Assembly: GCA_015680685.1 (NCBI GenBank)
Contig: MNCI01002109.1
Span: forward strand, 217,922 to 281,921
DNA length: 64,000 nucleotides
From: Gnetum montanum
Taxonomy: Eukaryota > Streptophyta > Gnetopsida > Gnetales > Gnetaceae
Reading direction: 5' to 3'
Shown here: positions 34,610 to 47,290 of the stretch, in pieces
Position numbering within the stretch: position 1 is the first letter of the stretch
Layout: each line of letters begins with the position of its first letter
Notes under the pieces: model-generated
Told to the model about the DNA's origin: nothing
Seen by the model: only the letters and a program-made list of their open reading frames with translations
Databases searched by the model: none
Translations under genes and position numbers: made by a program

Positions 34610-35960
34610 TATTATCTTTATGAATAGGTTTTCATCAAGAAATTAGTCTAACAATGATTCTTCTTGGTCTTGTGGTTCCCATCTCAACCATAGTAAGTGA
34701 TCTACTACTACATTTTCTATGCCTTTCTTGTAGAGCATGGTAATATCAAATTCTTGCAATATGATGAGCCATATGATCATCCTGGGACTTACTGCTAGTT
34801 TATTCATTAAGAATCATAGTGCAATATGATTTTTATGGACATAAACTAGGTATCCAAGCACATAGTGTCTAAACTTTTCTAGCATGTACAACACTGCCAT
34901 AAACTCCTTTTCTATGGTGGTGTAATTGAGTTGTGCCCCAATGATGCTTCTGCTAGCACAATGTATATAATATGGCCTTTTTTAATCATCCAGCTATGTT
35001 AGCATTGCACCTAGTGCATAATTTGAAGCATCTATCATGATTAAATTTTATTTTAAAGTTTCAAAAACCTTCTCACATGACTCTATCCACTAAAATGATG
35101 CATCCTTCTTCGTTAGTTCTAACAATGGTTTTGCTATTTTTAACCTTCTGTAATATCTTGTATGGCCTAAAAATGACTAACATCTTTGATGGTTTGTGGC
35201 CTCTGTGTGATGTTTTGTATGACTCTAATCTTCTCTAGATCTACCTCAATTCTCTATTGTGAGACTTTATGTTCTAGAACAATTTCACCTTGGATCATTA
35301 GATGGATTTTTTGCTAGTTGAGCTTTAAGTTTGTCTTTATACATCTTTTTAATACTTGCTCTAAATGATCCAACACTTGTTTGAAGTCTAGCCCATAAGT
35401 TGAAAAATCATCCATAAACACCTCCATGTCACTACCTATTTGTTTTTGGAAGATGCTCAGTACTAGTCTTTGAAAGGTAGTAGGTGCATTGTAGAGACCA
35501 AAAGGCATTTTCTTGTAGGTGAATGTTCATCATGGACTAGTGAACATCATCTTTTCTTGGTCTTCTGGTGCTATGCGAATCTGGTTATATTCACTATATC
35601 CATCAAGAAAACTATAGTACTAGTAGACTACAATGGTAGGTAAGACTTGTCTAACAAACAGTAAAGGAAAATGGTCTTTGAATGTTGTAGAGTTCAACAA
35701 CTAGAAATCGATACACACTCTCCACTTATCATCCTTCTTTAAAATAATAACCAAAGGACTAACCCATTCACTATCTACAATGGGGTAGATGAATTCTACC
35801 TTTAATAGTTTTTCCAATTCCTACTTAACTACTTATTTAAGCTTAGGATTCAGCCTTCTCTGTGGTTGATGTCATGGCTTGACAATTTGATCTATGTATA
35901 TCTGGTGTTGACAAATTTGAGGATCAACGTATGTTATTTCATCATAAGACCATGCAAATG
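34610..35960 (-). pseudogene. J reverse transcriptase and RNase H
   Basis: The clearest block is the 64-residue frame 35508-35314: MPFGLYNAPTTFQRLVLSIF, then EVFMDDFSTYG with the FMDD catalytic box intact, then LDHLEQVLKRC. Upstream, broken frames carry the FLDGYS-x-N region (near 35600) and the fingers (near 35730). Downstream come GHK/FLGH thumb motifs (near 35180) and the RNase H region (near 34980-34740), including a decayed 'ALGAML' and 'TTIEKEFMAVLYML'-like segment. Multiple stops. Confidence 0.75.
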
Positions 35961-37180
35961 TTATTGGTCATTTAGTAACTAGCTCCAATAATTTCTTTTT
36001 CTGATCTTTATCTAGGTTGATGTTAATGATTACCAACTTCTTATTATTTAGAAAAGCATATTCCAATGTTGTCGGTAGGGCTTTTAACTCTAATGGTTCT
36101 GGTTCAAACTTATTTGCGATTTTGAGTTGTTCCCATTCAATTTCTTTGTCTTGGCATGAATTTGTATAGAGGTGCTTTCTATTTAATTGTTCTAGCTTGT
36201 TTTTTTTCTCCATGTAGACACTTATAATTTGATTTTTTGGTTTCATGTATATTTTTTATTCTATTTCTACATTAGTGACTAGCCACTAGGTGCCTTCTTA
36301 TTTCATGGCTACCACATACAGGCATTTTTGCACACACATTTTTTCTACACATATTTTGCATGCTATGTTGCTCTCTTGTTTAATATCCCATATTCTCTAC
36401 ACACAATTACATCCATTATCATTGTATGCAATACATGAAACTTGACATTGTTGAATGATTCTAGCTTCATCCTCCTTGGAAAGTTCCAAGGACAATTCTC
36501 TAATTCCAAGCTTAGCATCCATAGTACTAAGCCAACCTTCTTCCATGATAATAGGGAACTCTTCCTTTTTTTCCCCACATGAATGACTAAGAAATCAGTA
36601 GGATAAAACTAGCCATTAATGGTAGTGATAATGTCATCTACCTATCCTAGTGGAACTGTGATATACTAATCTATAAGCTCTATTTGAATGTTACTTTTCT
36701 TTAACAGCAGAAGGTTCTAGAACTTGTATATGTCTTTTGAAACCAAGTTTACTCCTAACCCAGAATCAGGTAAAGCCTTGCATGATTAATGGCTTGTTAT
36801 TTGGAGATACACCAAGGGATTTCCTGGGTCTATTCTTTTGTAGGGAAGTGCTCCTACCTTTATCCAGTGCGTCATAGTCTAAGTGAACATGACAGTTGTT
36901 AGGTTTGCATTAGTAGAGGATGGAAGCTTAGTGTTTCTTAGAGGAGTGTGTGTGAACAAGGTTGAAGTAGATGGGGTCCTTATCCTTCAAATCTTTTCTG
37001 GACTTGTTCAAAAAAATAGACATTTCCTAGATTGAGGTTCATTCATGATTACTTCATCCTATGTGTTTACTACCCTTGTAAAATTATTTTACTATGGTTT
37101 TGATAGTATCTCTCCTTGCATTTTTGGTGGTGAGATTGATGATAGACGATTGGAAGGTTGACTTAATGTACTAGTCATTG
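35961..37180 (-). pseudogene. J protease and protease-RT linker
   Basis: Near 36570-36470 a frame carries MGKKRKSSLLSWKKVGLV, the counterpart of 'FPIIMGRAWLS', and ELENCPWNFPRR; near 36750 the region corresponding to the protease active site is decayed. A 92-residue Lys/Glu/Leu-rich frame (36246-35968) with KALPTTLEYAFLNNKKLVIIN is the linker before the reverse transcriptase, also seen in H and K (EYTFLKNGKPVIIN). Confidence 0.65.
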
Positions 37181-39430
37181 CTTGATGCACGTATGAACTA
37201 GAATTTATCCTAGAAGTGGTAGGTCTATAATACTTTGGTGGATAATATTGAAAAATATAAACTAAAGTGTTCCCTAGAGAGATTGGACATTACACATAGT
37301 ATCCATAAGGGTCTAGTTGCCTATAGGGATACTATTGCCTCGATAGTAACATTTCCCATGCTTGTGGTTGTTGCAATTGTTGCAACTACTACTCTTGTGA
37401 TTGAGGGTAAGCTCCAGTTAGATAGTAATTGTCTTGGCATTTACTTTTGACAAATCTTGGGTTGAGCGCATATGCTCCAGACTCTTGCAAGTGGGCCATG
37501 ATAGGACAACATCCCTTGAGATGTTCATACTGGCACACCTTACATCCTTCCTTGTCTTCTAAGCTAGAGTTAGTACATTCTTCCACTGAGCAACATTTCC
37601 TTTTTGTTTGTAGTTTTTACATCCATAGTCTCTTTTCTTTTCTTATCCTTGTCCTTATTGAGGTCCTGTTCAGTTCTTTCTTCTACAATTTTCAAAGTTG
37701 TAGTGAACTTTTCATCCATTGAGTCCCACATCTTTTCTACCTTAGCTACTATATCATTAACAAATTTTTGAATTGGTAGAGTTTTCTTTTGGATCACATC
37801 TTCCAAGTTTTCTTCCTCTTTCTTATCACACATTCATACATCTCATTTTCTGATAGATGAATCTTAATTATATCCCTCAACTAATTCTCTCTTTTTCAAC
37901 TTACCTTTCTCCTTCATCACTTGGTGTATTAGTCTCTAAATTTGATGGATGGTCATTTCTAATAGTCTTCTTTGGATTTAGACCCTAAGGATCTCTCTGA
38001 TTTTGGTCCTTAGCCCATCGATAATGTGCCTAAGTTGTTTCCTTTGTGAGAATCCATGGCCTAGGCATCTATGAAGAAGAGAATAGTATTTGCCCATTGC
38101 CACATCAAGGGATTTTTGTGTCCCTTACCTTCATCCTTAAATTTTCTTTCTAAGATTGAACATCCTTGAGTAGGTTTGATATTTGTCATTGAAGAGTTCA
38201 AGCATGGTACTCCATCTCCTAATTGACTCTGGTTCCAACAATTTATACTAGCTCTCAGCCTCTTTGATGAGTGTCCTAGAAAAGAACTTGAGTTTTTACC
38301 AATTACTTTCAATATTCTCAAGGGCACAAGCATCATGAAATTCTTAAAGGTGATGTTGTAGATCTACATTATATTCACCTTCAAACTTTAGAATGTTAGT
38401 CATATCAAGTCACTTGATGCGACTCTTTCACATGCCTAGTTGAAATATATATTGCTTCCCTAATGTTAATCATTCTACAAGTGGTCAATAGGGGCTCTTC
38501 ATGATCATTGAATTCATACAATCTATTGTAGTTATGTCCCCTTTGATACTCATATTGCTCTCTTTCTTCATGCCTATTCCTATCTGTTTGTAGTTCATAC
38601 TCATCATCTTCTTCATCAAGATGCCTTTGATGATACTCATGCCTATCATGAGCCCAATGTCTCTCCTTGTCATGATCTCTAAATATTTGTTCCATTCTGT
38701 TAGAGTTCACTAATCATCATGAGGAGGAAGATGAAGTAGTTAGAGAATGATGTCAGCTAGTTTTCCTTTTGTGACTCTAAAATTCATCCTTTTGTGATTC
38801 CACAAAAGCTCTAGGTCTTGAGCTTTGCTTATGTCTAGAGTCCTCTACCTCTCTTCTTTGTGTCTCTACAAGGGCTTAATGTTGTTGTACTTTGATAGGT
38901 TCTTCCAAGTGAATAATAGGTGTTTGTGAGTGGGCTTCATGATTATGGTGAATTTTTTTTGCTAAGAATGCATTGCCATTAAGTTCTTCTAGGACAACAC
39001 TAGGATCAACTTTCTTTCCCTTGTTATTTTCATGCCTTGTCTTCATAATAACATCTCTACATACTTGTGCCTCTTTGGGTTGGTATGGCCTATTCATGTG
39101 TTTGATCACATAATACCCTTCCTGTGCATGGCTTAGATATATTCCCATCAAGGCTACCTAAAGCATGGCTAGTGCTGAATGCTCTAGAGGAAAAATCATG
39201 TGCCCTACAAGTCTCTTCACCTTAGCTACTCATATTGATGAAATATGAATGTAAAATTAGGATAATAAGGATCAATGTGAGCATATGAGATTCTTGTTTA
39301 CATAGGCACACTCCAGTCTTCATCATCATGTGTTTTATCATTGCCCCTTTATAGCTCTTTGACACATGATAGTTTCTCTTTAAGTGTTAAATCCATATTG
39401 TATATTTGATGCTTAATTATATGTGTTATT
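37181..39430 (-). pseudogene. J gag
   Basis: Minus-strand pieces in family order: N-terminal part (39151-38876) with SHAQEGYYVIKHMNRPYQP; a strongly charged His/Arg/Glu/Tyr region (38710-38405); the gag-domain region (38336-38061) with TLIKEAES-like and SMTNIKPTQGCSI-like remnants; an acidic coiled part (37833-37570); then CKVCQYEHLKGCCPI and AYALNPRFVKS (37586-37440). It is more diverged from K than G or H are. Confidence 0.72.
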
Positions 39431-39516
39431 AAGATTGATTAAGGGTGTAAGGATAGAATTTGTGGTTCTTGATACAACAAACTTTATCAAATCAATTAAT
39501 TATCATACATTGACAC

Positions 39517-39536
39517 ATCCCTAATAACAACACTAA
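39517..39536 (-). other. Primer-binding site of J, decayed
   Basis: Minus strand TTAGTGTTGTTATTAGGGAT next to the LTR. The tRNA-Asp site is recognisable only by position and spacing; most G/C positions have gone to A/T. Confidence 0.6.
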
Positions 39537-40424
39537 TGATGAGCAATGGAGGTATTCCAACACCCTATCGTACAAGTCATGAGTGTTTGCACATGACTAG
39601 ATCATAATTTGTAGATGGATAATGTAATTATGCCCATAATTGATGTTAAGTTCAAGATCATTGTCTTTCCACTTCAAGTTAGTAAGGTTTAAGTGTATGG
39701 TTTAACTCTTAGTGAGGCATATGATTGGTGGATGTTGTAAGGCTCTTAATGCTTCTAATCATAAACATAGTTGAAGATAATATTCTAAGTCTAATTAACT
39801 AGGACAACATAAATCTATCTTAGCCTAGCATGATGGATATCCAGTATTGGTCTATCGTACACACCTTAGACTCATATAATTATCACTAGGATTACCAAGT
39901 GATATTACTACTAAGTGAATCAAGCAACATCATTAATGGATTACTAGATGACTACACTTAGCACTCCAAACCAATTTTATCCATTCCTCTTACTAAAAAC
40001 ATGAAAAATAAAGCACTTAACATGTAAATGATTAACTAGGAAAGCAAGAAAATTATTCTAAGTAAACATAAATAAAACTAAGTGGATGCTACAATGATGA
40101 AAAGCAATCTTGATCTTTATTGCCGGTCATGAATTATGTCCAAGTATAATTCACTCAAATAAAGACATTGCAGAACTACTCAACACCACACTATGGGCAT
40201 TCACTCTATCGTTAAAGTACAAAATAAAATAGTAAGAGTTTGACTAAGTGTTGGAATGAAAAGTTCATGTTTGTGCATCCAAGTGTTGATATTTATAAGG
40301 CTACACAGACCCCAAGACATCACATCAACAATGACATAGAATGGGCTACGTCATCATAGCTATGATATAGTTGATATAATATCATAGAAATGATATCTCA
40401 TTTTCATAAAAAATGGTTTTATCA
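39537..40424 (-). repeat. J 5' LTR
   Basis: On the minus strand TGATAAAACC to TTGCTCATCA, flanked on its outer side by the TCACT target duplication. It preserves the undisturbed site (ATTGT at 39660-39664) into which F inserted in the other LTR. Confidence 0.9.
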
Positions 40425-40627
40425 TCACTTTTTAAAGATGCATTACTAATATATAATGTTTCTTTTAAAGTTTTTTCTTTTCCTTTAAGTTTTTTATCTT
40501 TATTTTTAATTGTCAATTAGAAATATCTTACAAATGATGTCATTAGTATTATAAACAAAGCTAAATACCTAATGTCATAAGGCTTAAGTCTAAGATGACA
40601 AAAACATTGGCATAGCTTTTGCCTAGG

Positions 40628-41010
40628 TGATGAACAACATCATAGATGCAATGCGAAGTTAAAATTGTGATAAATGCTTATAAATACATCCACCTATTAC
40701 ATTCAATTTACTATGAATGTCATAGATAGGAAAACCCTTACAGTTTGATTTCATGATTTCCTATAGTAGTGAGCAAGTAGCCACAACATGAATTGAGTTT
40801 ATTATTTGGAGTTATTCAAGTGGCTTGTACCTAAACATAATCCATGAATAGTAATAAAATCAAGATTGATTCTAATTCATTGCAACATTATTTAGTGTAG
40901 ATTTACTTTAATTATACTTTAATTTCTAATATACATAGGGTAATGATTTACTTTCCTACACATATTCATAACTTGGTGAAATAAGCATGACCAACATCAA
41001 ATGTGAACAT
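40628..41010 (+). repeat. LTR remnant (U3-R part)
   Basis: Begins TGATGAACAACATCATAG, has 'cttataaatacatcc' near 40678 and the family phrase 'cataatccatgaatagtaataaaatcaagattgattct' region near 40840 with an AATAAAA signal. It fades near 41010; the U5 end is missing. Confidence 0.6.
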
Positions 41011-43156
41011 GTAATTGTTGATGCATAAAATTTGGACACACCAACACCGAGAAAGGAAATTCATTTTAGGAAACTATTGCCTAGGGTGCCTCTCATATAG
41101 GTACAAAAACCTGGGAATAGTCTCAGCTGGAGAGGGCTACGTGGCCTTTTAAAAATAGTAAACTAAAAGGAAATATGGAATTTAAATTAAATGATTGTCT
41201 TGAATGTAATAAGTAACTAAGAGAAATAAAATTTCCCTGGTCCTACTAATGTTGCTGATTCATCCCTATCGATGGTGTCCACCGCCAGCAAGAAGACTAT
41301 GACCATCACTTGATGAGGGAGAGATAGAAAGAGAGACTACCATGGGGAGGTGCTGCCCCTCTAGCACTACTATCGTAGTTGCTATAACACAAAAGAGGAG
41401 GAATGCCCTTGTGCCAAGGAGGAGAGAAGCCAAAATAAATACTGTTCATTATTTTTCCAACCACATGCATTGCCTAGAACATCGTCATCATAATGAGAAA
41501 GAGAAAGTGAGGAGGAGGAGAAAGAGAGAAAGAGAGATTGCCCTTTGCAGTTCACACGGGGCCACAACTACGGTTTCTCAAAGCCTACCACTATCTATCA
41601 CCTCTTATGACCAGATGTAGCCTCCCAACTACTAATAGCACTGTAATTGACATGTTGTTGTAGATGCATCTGCATTTGCAACTACTGGTCACAATCGTCA
41701 TGTGGTTGATGTTGACATGGGGAGAGAGGAAACTGAACCTCATGTGCCCCACTGCTTCTATTGTTTACAATGGAGAGAGATGCATCACTACATGTAGGAG
41801 AAGAGGAGACAAAGAGAAAGACCATCCACCCATGTCTACACCACCGAGACAAGGTGCTCGCCCAAAGATAACCACATGTCTTGCATCTTGCACCTAGGCT
41901 ACATTGCTTATGTTGCTATAGATAGAAAGAAGAGAGATAGAACCCTCCTACTATTGCTAGGGAGACCCCCAAGGATTTGATTTTGAGCTGCTAGCTCCTC
42001 CTTAGACTCTCTTGAAAGATCCCTGAAGACCACCTCTGTCGTTGTTTATAGTCACTATGACCCCACAAAAATGATGTCCATGTTCAACTGTAACTAATGC
42101 CAACACCACCTCCATGAATACCCACGTTCTGCCATAACCACTACCATCATGAATGCACATAATGTTGTCCACCAGTCACCCACGTTTCCAACAATGACTG
42201 CCACTTACTCCACCACCCCACCCCATGCGTAACTCCCGTTGTTGACAGTTACGGTCACCACCACACCACTATTTGTGTAGTTTAATTAATGTCAATGCAG
42301 CAATTGTAGTGGCTATAACTATGTACTGAAGGAATATTCTTTGAAGACAGCTGGTCCTAGAATCATCCAAAGTTTCTTTTAGACTTTTACGAAGACATAT
42401 CTTTTTCAAAAGTCCACATTTTTTTAACCTAAGAATCCAACATTGATTATATAATGAAATTGTCGCAAAAGGTTTTATTATGTTTATACAAAAAGATATG
42501 ATAGAGTCATGGAGAATATTATATGGAGCAAATATTCATTATAAAATAGAGGTACATCTTAACAAGACATGTATCAACAATGAGCACCTATCCTTTAACC
42601 AACCCTACTTAAACCATAATGGTCATATTCAGAATATGGACTACATTTACACTGACATCTTATCTTAAATTTTATAGGCATATTTTGGGTATAGCATTTT
42701 CCAAATATATATAGCATAGTTTTTTCAATACTTGTGATATAATAATTTAAACCTTTAAAAAAATTTTGCTTTAATTATTATAATAATGCTATGCCTATTA
42801 GAACTATAATATATTATTACTAGGTGAATTTTCCAAGATTTCACTAGACATGACATTGATTCCAAGCCCTTAGGTTAGAATTCACTTCTTACAATGGACT
42901 TAAAAAAAATATTAGAAAACTCCTACCAGTTGTAAAATTGATAAAGTGGCAAAATAAAAATCTTTTAAAGATAGAAGGTACACATGTATGTCAAGGCATT
43001 GTTAATTAGGATTGTACTTTCTAAACTCCTTTTTCAAAGAACAAAAAGGATGACATCTTGATTTTTTTCTTCTCCTATCATTAAAGGGCATTCGTATAAG
43101 ATCCATAAATGTAGCATATCCTCTACAAAGTTGTTTGAACCCTTTAGGATCTTTAA
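41011..43156. other. Unplaced repeat-like or spacer DNA, no gene supported
   Basis: The part 41290-42300 is unusually rich in GA and CCACCA-type low complexity. Frames at 41342-41620 and 41664-41897 are Arg/Glu-rich and look like translated simple sequence. From 42300 on it is AT-rich with no motif recognised. Confidence 0.4.
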
Positions 43157-43240
43157 ATTTTTTTTATGAGCATAACCCATTAGAATTGAACCTATGACCT
43201 AGGGTTTTCATGTCAAGGCTCTTACCATTGTTGGGATTAG
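43157..43240 (-). mobile_element. SINE remnant (tRNA-like head plus A run)
   Basis: Minus strand AATGGTAAGAGCCTTGACAT (A-box region), then CTAGGTCATAGGTTCAATTC (B-box region, GGTTCAATTC well kept), and an A run at 43165-43157. About 80 bp. Confidence 0.5.
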
Positions 43241-43322
43241 CATAAATCCCTGTCACTATGACATTTTTTTAAAATTGCCAGTAGTTGATACACTAGACAA
43301 TGAAAATTTCAAGGTTGCTAAG

Positions 43323-44240
43323 TGATGAGAGCAGTTACTCTAATAATTAGATTGGTTATTATTAGAGCAGTTACTCTAATTATTAGAGTGTTTATTATTA
43401 GAGTGGCAGTTTTCTCTAAAATTAGAGTCGCAGTTTCTCTAAAATTAGAGTGGGTGTTTTTCTAATTATTAGAGTAGTTGCTTCCAAGCCTATAAATACA
43501 GTGCCCATGCACATAATTTGGGAGAACTCTAGGAAAAGAAGTCTTGGGAGGAAGTCTTGTAAGGAATTCGTTTAAGAGAAACCTTTTAGGAGTCAATTTA
43601 GATTATTTTCCAAGTGCCTGTAGCAGGAGGTCTAAGTGTGGATGGTTCTTTATTTGAGCATTGTGTACTTGAGCACACCTTGTGTACGGCAATAAAGACA
43701 AGCTCTTGGATTCATCCCTGCAGCACTCGAGATTTATTTTCTTGCTCATTTCTTTTATTTTATTTTCTTCTGCATTTATTTTATTTTATTTTATGCACTT
43801 TACATTTCTGTTATTAGCACACACAATATGATCACTTCGAGCATGCGTGTAAAACCCAGTAACGATTAGCGTTTGGTAATCCCAATAGTGTTGTGTTGGT
43901 TTAGGATGTGTACGATAAGTGAGAATGAATACTAGTGTTAGGATTAGTTAAAGCCTAGTTAATCAGTAGTTAAGTTAAATTATTCACTTAGTTATCTCTC
44001 TCTCTCTCCTCCCTTATTAGTAGCAGAACATAAAAACATAAAAGCTATAAAAATCATATGCCTCAAGCTTACTTAACCATACAATCATGACATACAAGTA
44101 AGCTTGGGAAGATAATGATCAACCAACCCATCCTTGTTTCACAAAGGTGCATAGGCACTTAGTCCTTGGAATTCAACCGGATCACACATGAAACACTTGT
44201 ATTCATATGGTTGAGCGTAGGGGTACCTCGCCGCTCATCA
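43323..44240 (+). repeat. H 5' LTR
   Basis: TGATGAG to CTCATCA, 918 bp. U3 opens with palindromic ACTCTAATTATTAGAGT-type units and a short tandem array, then TATAAATA at 43491-43498 and AATAAA at 43691-43696. Confidence 0.93.
43397..43474 (+). repeat. 23-24 bp tandem array in the 5' LTR U3 (about 2 full units plus a partial)
   Basis: Unit of the form ATTAGAGTGGCAGTTTCTCT plus AAA. The 3' LTR has about four more units. Confidence 0.85.
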
Positions 44241-44260
44241 TTGGCACTATTGCCAGTGAC
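44241..44260 (+). other. Primer-binding site of H (tRNA-Asp type)
   Basis: TTGGCACTATTGCCAGTGAC immediately after the LTR, a decayed tRNA-Asp complement. Confidence 0.8.
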
Positions 44261-44376
44261 TTAGTTGTTTGTGCGCTAATTAGAACATAGGAAATCATTT
44301 ACATCATTGGAAAAAACCCTTAGGGTTGATTGAGAAAATAATAATAAAAAATACATTGCACACTAAATAGACAAGT

Positions 44377-45640
44377 ATGTCTCTTTCTTCGTACGAGAGC
44401 ACCTCACCGCCTAGGTCTGAAACAGGAAATAGTCGGCAGCGTAATACACATGACGTTGATCCGCCAATCCCTTAACAAGTTCGATTGGTATATATTCATC
44501 CCAATGAGTATATACTAGACAAGGAGGACATGAACCCTTGGATGTTGCCATGGGCTAGTATTATGCATTGTTACATCGTTGTCCTAGCCATGGTTATTCA
44601 CAAAGGGATCAACTACACCATCTCATGGATGGGCTTAGACATGAAATGAGAAGAACCCTTAGTACTTATGCCCAAGGGAGACTATCTAAGCTTAGGTTCC
44701 ATCAAATTCAAAGACTATTGGAGCAAGTTGCTAAGGAATAAGGTGAGCTACGGAAGAGATAAAGTGTAGAAGAGTATAACCAAGATCCTTCCCTTCAAAA
44801 GAGGGGAGTAAGATTTGGTGAAGATGAAGAAGAGTCACCACTCGAAGAGATGGTAAATAGGAAAAATTTGCCTATCCAAAAGATGACATCAGAAGTTTTG
44901 ATAAAGGTAGACCAAATGTGGGATTCCATAGACAATAGAGTTTAAACTTTTCTTAAAATAGTAGAGTCTAGAGAGCAAGGTAGTGAGAAAAGAAAGAAAA
45001 AAGAGCCTGAACATGCACGTAGCAAGGGTAAGGGCAAAGTTGCCATCATTGAAAAGGTTGTGGATTCAGAAACAGACAATGATAGTGGATGTGAGATATG
45101 TCAATATGACCATCCTAAGGGATGTTGTCCTATAATCTTACATCTACAGGAGTCTAGGGTGTATGCACTGAACCCATGATTAAACAAAAGGCAAACAACC
45201 CAAAGGTTACCTTATCCTCAAGGTAACCCAAGGCAATTTCACCAACCCTTAACATTTTATCCTAGTGGAACTCCACCACAACTGATTAGGAAATATCAAC
45301 AATGGCAACACCCACAATTATGGGGAATGCCACCACCAAGGCAACAGTATCCTTACCGGCAACCTGACCCGTATGGATATTACGTGCAACAGCTAATCTC
45401 CCCATGTGAATCTATTGGTCACATCACTCCTCAACCTCACTACCAAACCCATGAGTATTATGGGACTCTCTCTTCTAGAGGTGATATTCTGCAAGCATAG
45501 CATCCTTCTCCTCCAACCACATCTCTTCCACTAATAGCTACACTACCACTTGCTCTAGCTATGCAGGGTGAAATCCCTACCTAGCTGCAGCAATGTAATG
45601 CCACAAGGGCTATTAACTCTCAACCTACTATTGGTTCCAA
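44377..45640 (+). pseudogene. H gag, internally deleted
   Basis: Starts MSLSSYESTSPPRSETG, parallel to G's MSSSSHKSTSPP. At about 44515 the frame jumps from the HPNEYIL block near the N terminus straight to EPLDVAMG and YYALLHRCPSHGYSQRDQL near the end of the gag domain, so the structural core (AESWYRSLEP, LELFNDKYQTY) is gone. The rest continues with RHEMRRTLSTYAQG, a Lys/Glu-rich stretch, CEICQYDHPKGCCPI (45090-45135) and a Gln/Pro/Tyr-rich tail. Several stops. Confidence 0.78.
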
Positions 45641-45647
45641 CAACCAC

Positions 45648-46440
45648 ATGAAGAAAAGACCTTTCTTTAGAACTAATATACCAACCAAACCCTTGCAATC
45701 ACAAGATCTTGATTCCTTAGATGTCTCAGTATCAATCAAAACTTCAGAGCCTTCTTCAACTCAACCACCACACTCAACACATACGGTCATGCTAACACAT
45801 GTCGTCACCGATTGGATCAAAGCTCACCACCTTCCTAGGAAATTCTCTGATCTTGGGAGTCCTCTAATATACTTACAAATCACTAAAAATGCATCATGCA
45901 AGGCTCTTTTGGATTCAGGTTCTAGTGTTAACTTGATTTCTTAAGAAATGTACAAGGCCTGGAACCTACCTCCATTAAACAAGAGCAACATCCCTCTAGA
46001 GTTGGCTGACTAGTCCATCACTGTCCCATTGGGACTAGTGAAAGACATTGTTACCACTATTTGTGGGTGGTCATACTTAGCTAACTTCCTAGTGATTCAG
46101 GTAAAAAATGATAAGGGGGACTTTCCAATTATAATGGGAAGAGCATGGCTAAACACCATCAACACATGCTTATGAATATATGATCTTTCCTTAGAAATAT
46201 CAAAGGAAAATACATTCAGAAAGATCAAGAAGAAAAAAGTTCCATGCATCGCATACAGTGACACAGGGTATAATTGCATGCAAAGGTCATGGTTTGTGCA
46301 AAGTTTAACATTGCCTACATACAATTAGTGTGCACAAGTGATTAACATACAAAAATGCCTATATGCAGTAGCGACACAATAGGAAGACACTCGGTGCCTG
46401 ATAGCTGATCAAGAAAGTAGTTCACTCATATGCATGGAAC
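45648..46440 (+). pseudogene. H protease
   Basis: A 98-residue open frame ends in CKALLDSGSSVNLIS, the retropepsin active site, with DSG intact, then a stop. After it, STVPLGLVKDIVTTICGWSY-like and KGDFPIIMGRAWLN segments complete the fold (46010-46160). The best preserved active-site motif of this protease in the window. Confidence 0.8.
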
Positions 46441-46499
46441 CAACTGAGGGTTTGATGTGTGCTTACATCGATAGCATAGATGCATTAGAGCAAGTCCAC

Positions 46500-47290
46500 C
46501 GCCAACTTCCAAGTCTTAACATTTAAAATATCAGCTGGGGGAAGTTGGAAATCCCTAAGAAATTTAAGTAAGAGATCCTTTAGCTAAAATCATTGCCCAC
46601 TAGTATGGAATACACATTCCTTAAAAATGGAAAGCCAGTAATTATCAATGCTAAGCTTTCTCCTCAATAGAAAGAACTGCTGAAGGTAATTAATAGATGG
46701 TCAAAAGCCTTTGCTTGGTCATATCCTAAATTAACTGGATTAGATCCTAGGATATGCCAACATAGGATTTACATCAACCCCTCCATGAAACCTCGAAGAC
46801 AACTGCAAAGGCATTTGAACCCAAAGCTGAAGCAAATAGTCAAGGAAGAAATTGAACAACTTCTCAAGGTTGGGTTCATATACCCCATTTCTGATAGCAA
46901 ATGGATTAGCCCCTTAGTTATTGTGCCTAAAAAGGGAGGTAAATGGAGGTTGTGAATAGATTTCAGGCTACTAAATATGGCAACATTCAAAGATCACTTT
47001 CCATTGCCATTTGTCAACCAAGTCTTAGGCACCATCATAGGGCATCACTACTATAGTTTTCTGGATGGATATAGCAGATATAATCAAATGCAAATAGCCC
47101 TAGAAGACCAAGCCAAGACTATGTTCACCATTCCATGGGGAACATTTGCATACAAACAGATGTCTTTTGGCTTGTGCAATGCCCCTACAACATTTCAACG
47201 ACTAGTTCTAAGCATGTTCCAATAGGAGATAAGAAATGGTGTGGAGGTCTTTATGGATGAATTCTCCACTTATGGAGCAAACTTTGATCA
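46500..47290 (+). pseudogene. H reverse transcriptase, truncated after the palm
   Basis: Linker with FLKNGKPVIINAKLS (46620), then RICQHRIYINPSMKPRR, then fingers VPKKGGKWR, an 82-residue open piece (46977-47225) with FPLPFVNQVL, YYSFLDGYSRYNQMQIA and SFGLCNAPTTFQRLV, and a catalytic box EVFMDEFSTYG. The box reads FMDE where K and J have FMDD, so the second catalytic Asp is Glu. At NFDQ (about 47290) the sequence switches to the 3' non-coding region, removing thumb, RNase H and integrase. Confidence 0.85.

Larger units (their letters stand above)
15317..40424 (-). mobile_element. Element J: Ty3/gypsy LTR retrotransposon with gag, pol and ORFx, TSD TCACT
   Basis: Bounded by TCACT at 15312-15316 and 40425-40429. 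Minus-strand order from the right: 5' LTR (39537-40424), decayed primer-binding site, gag, protease, reverse transcriptase/RNase H, integrase, a long non-coding stretch, ORFx, polypurine block, 3' LTR. The 3' LTR is split by element F (15443-28782), so J without the insertion is about 11.8 kb. All frames carry stops. It is the only copy here with both a full pol and ORFx, so it shows where ORFx sits in the family: between integrase and the 3' LTR. Confidence 0.85.

Noticed and set aside
41342-41897. Arg/Glu-rich short frames
   Set aside because: Low-complexity GA-rich DNA; no domain, no conservation evidence.
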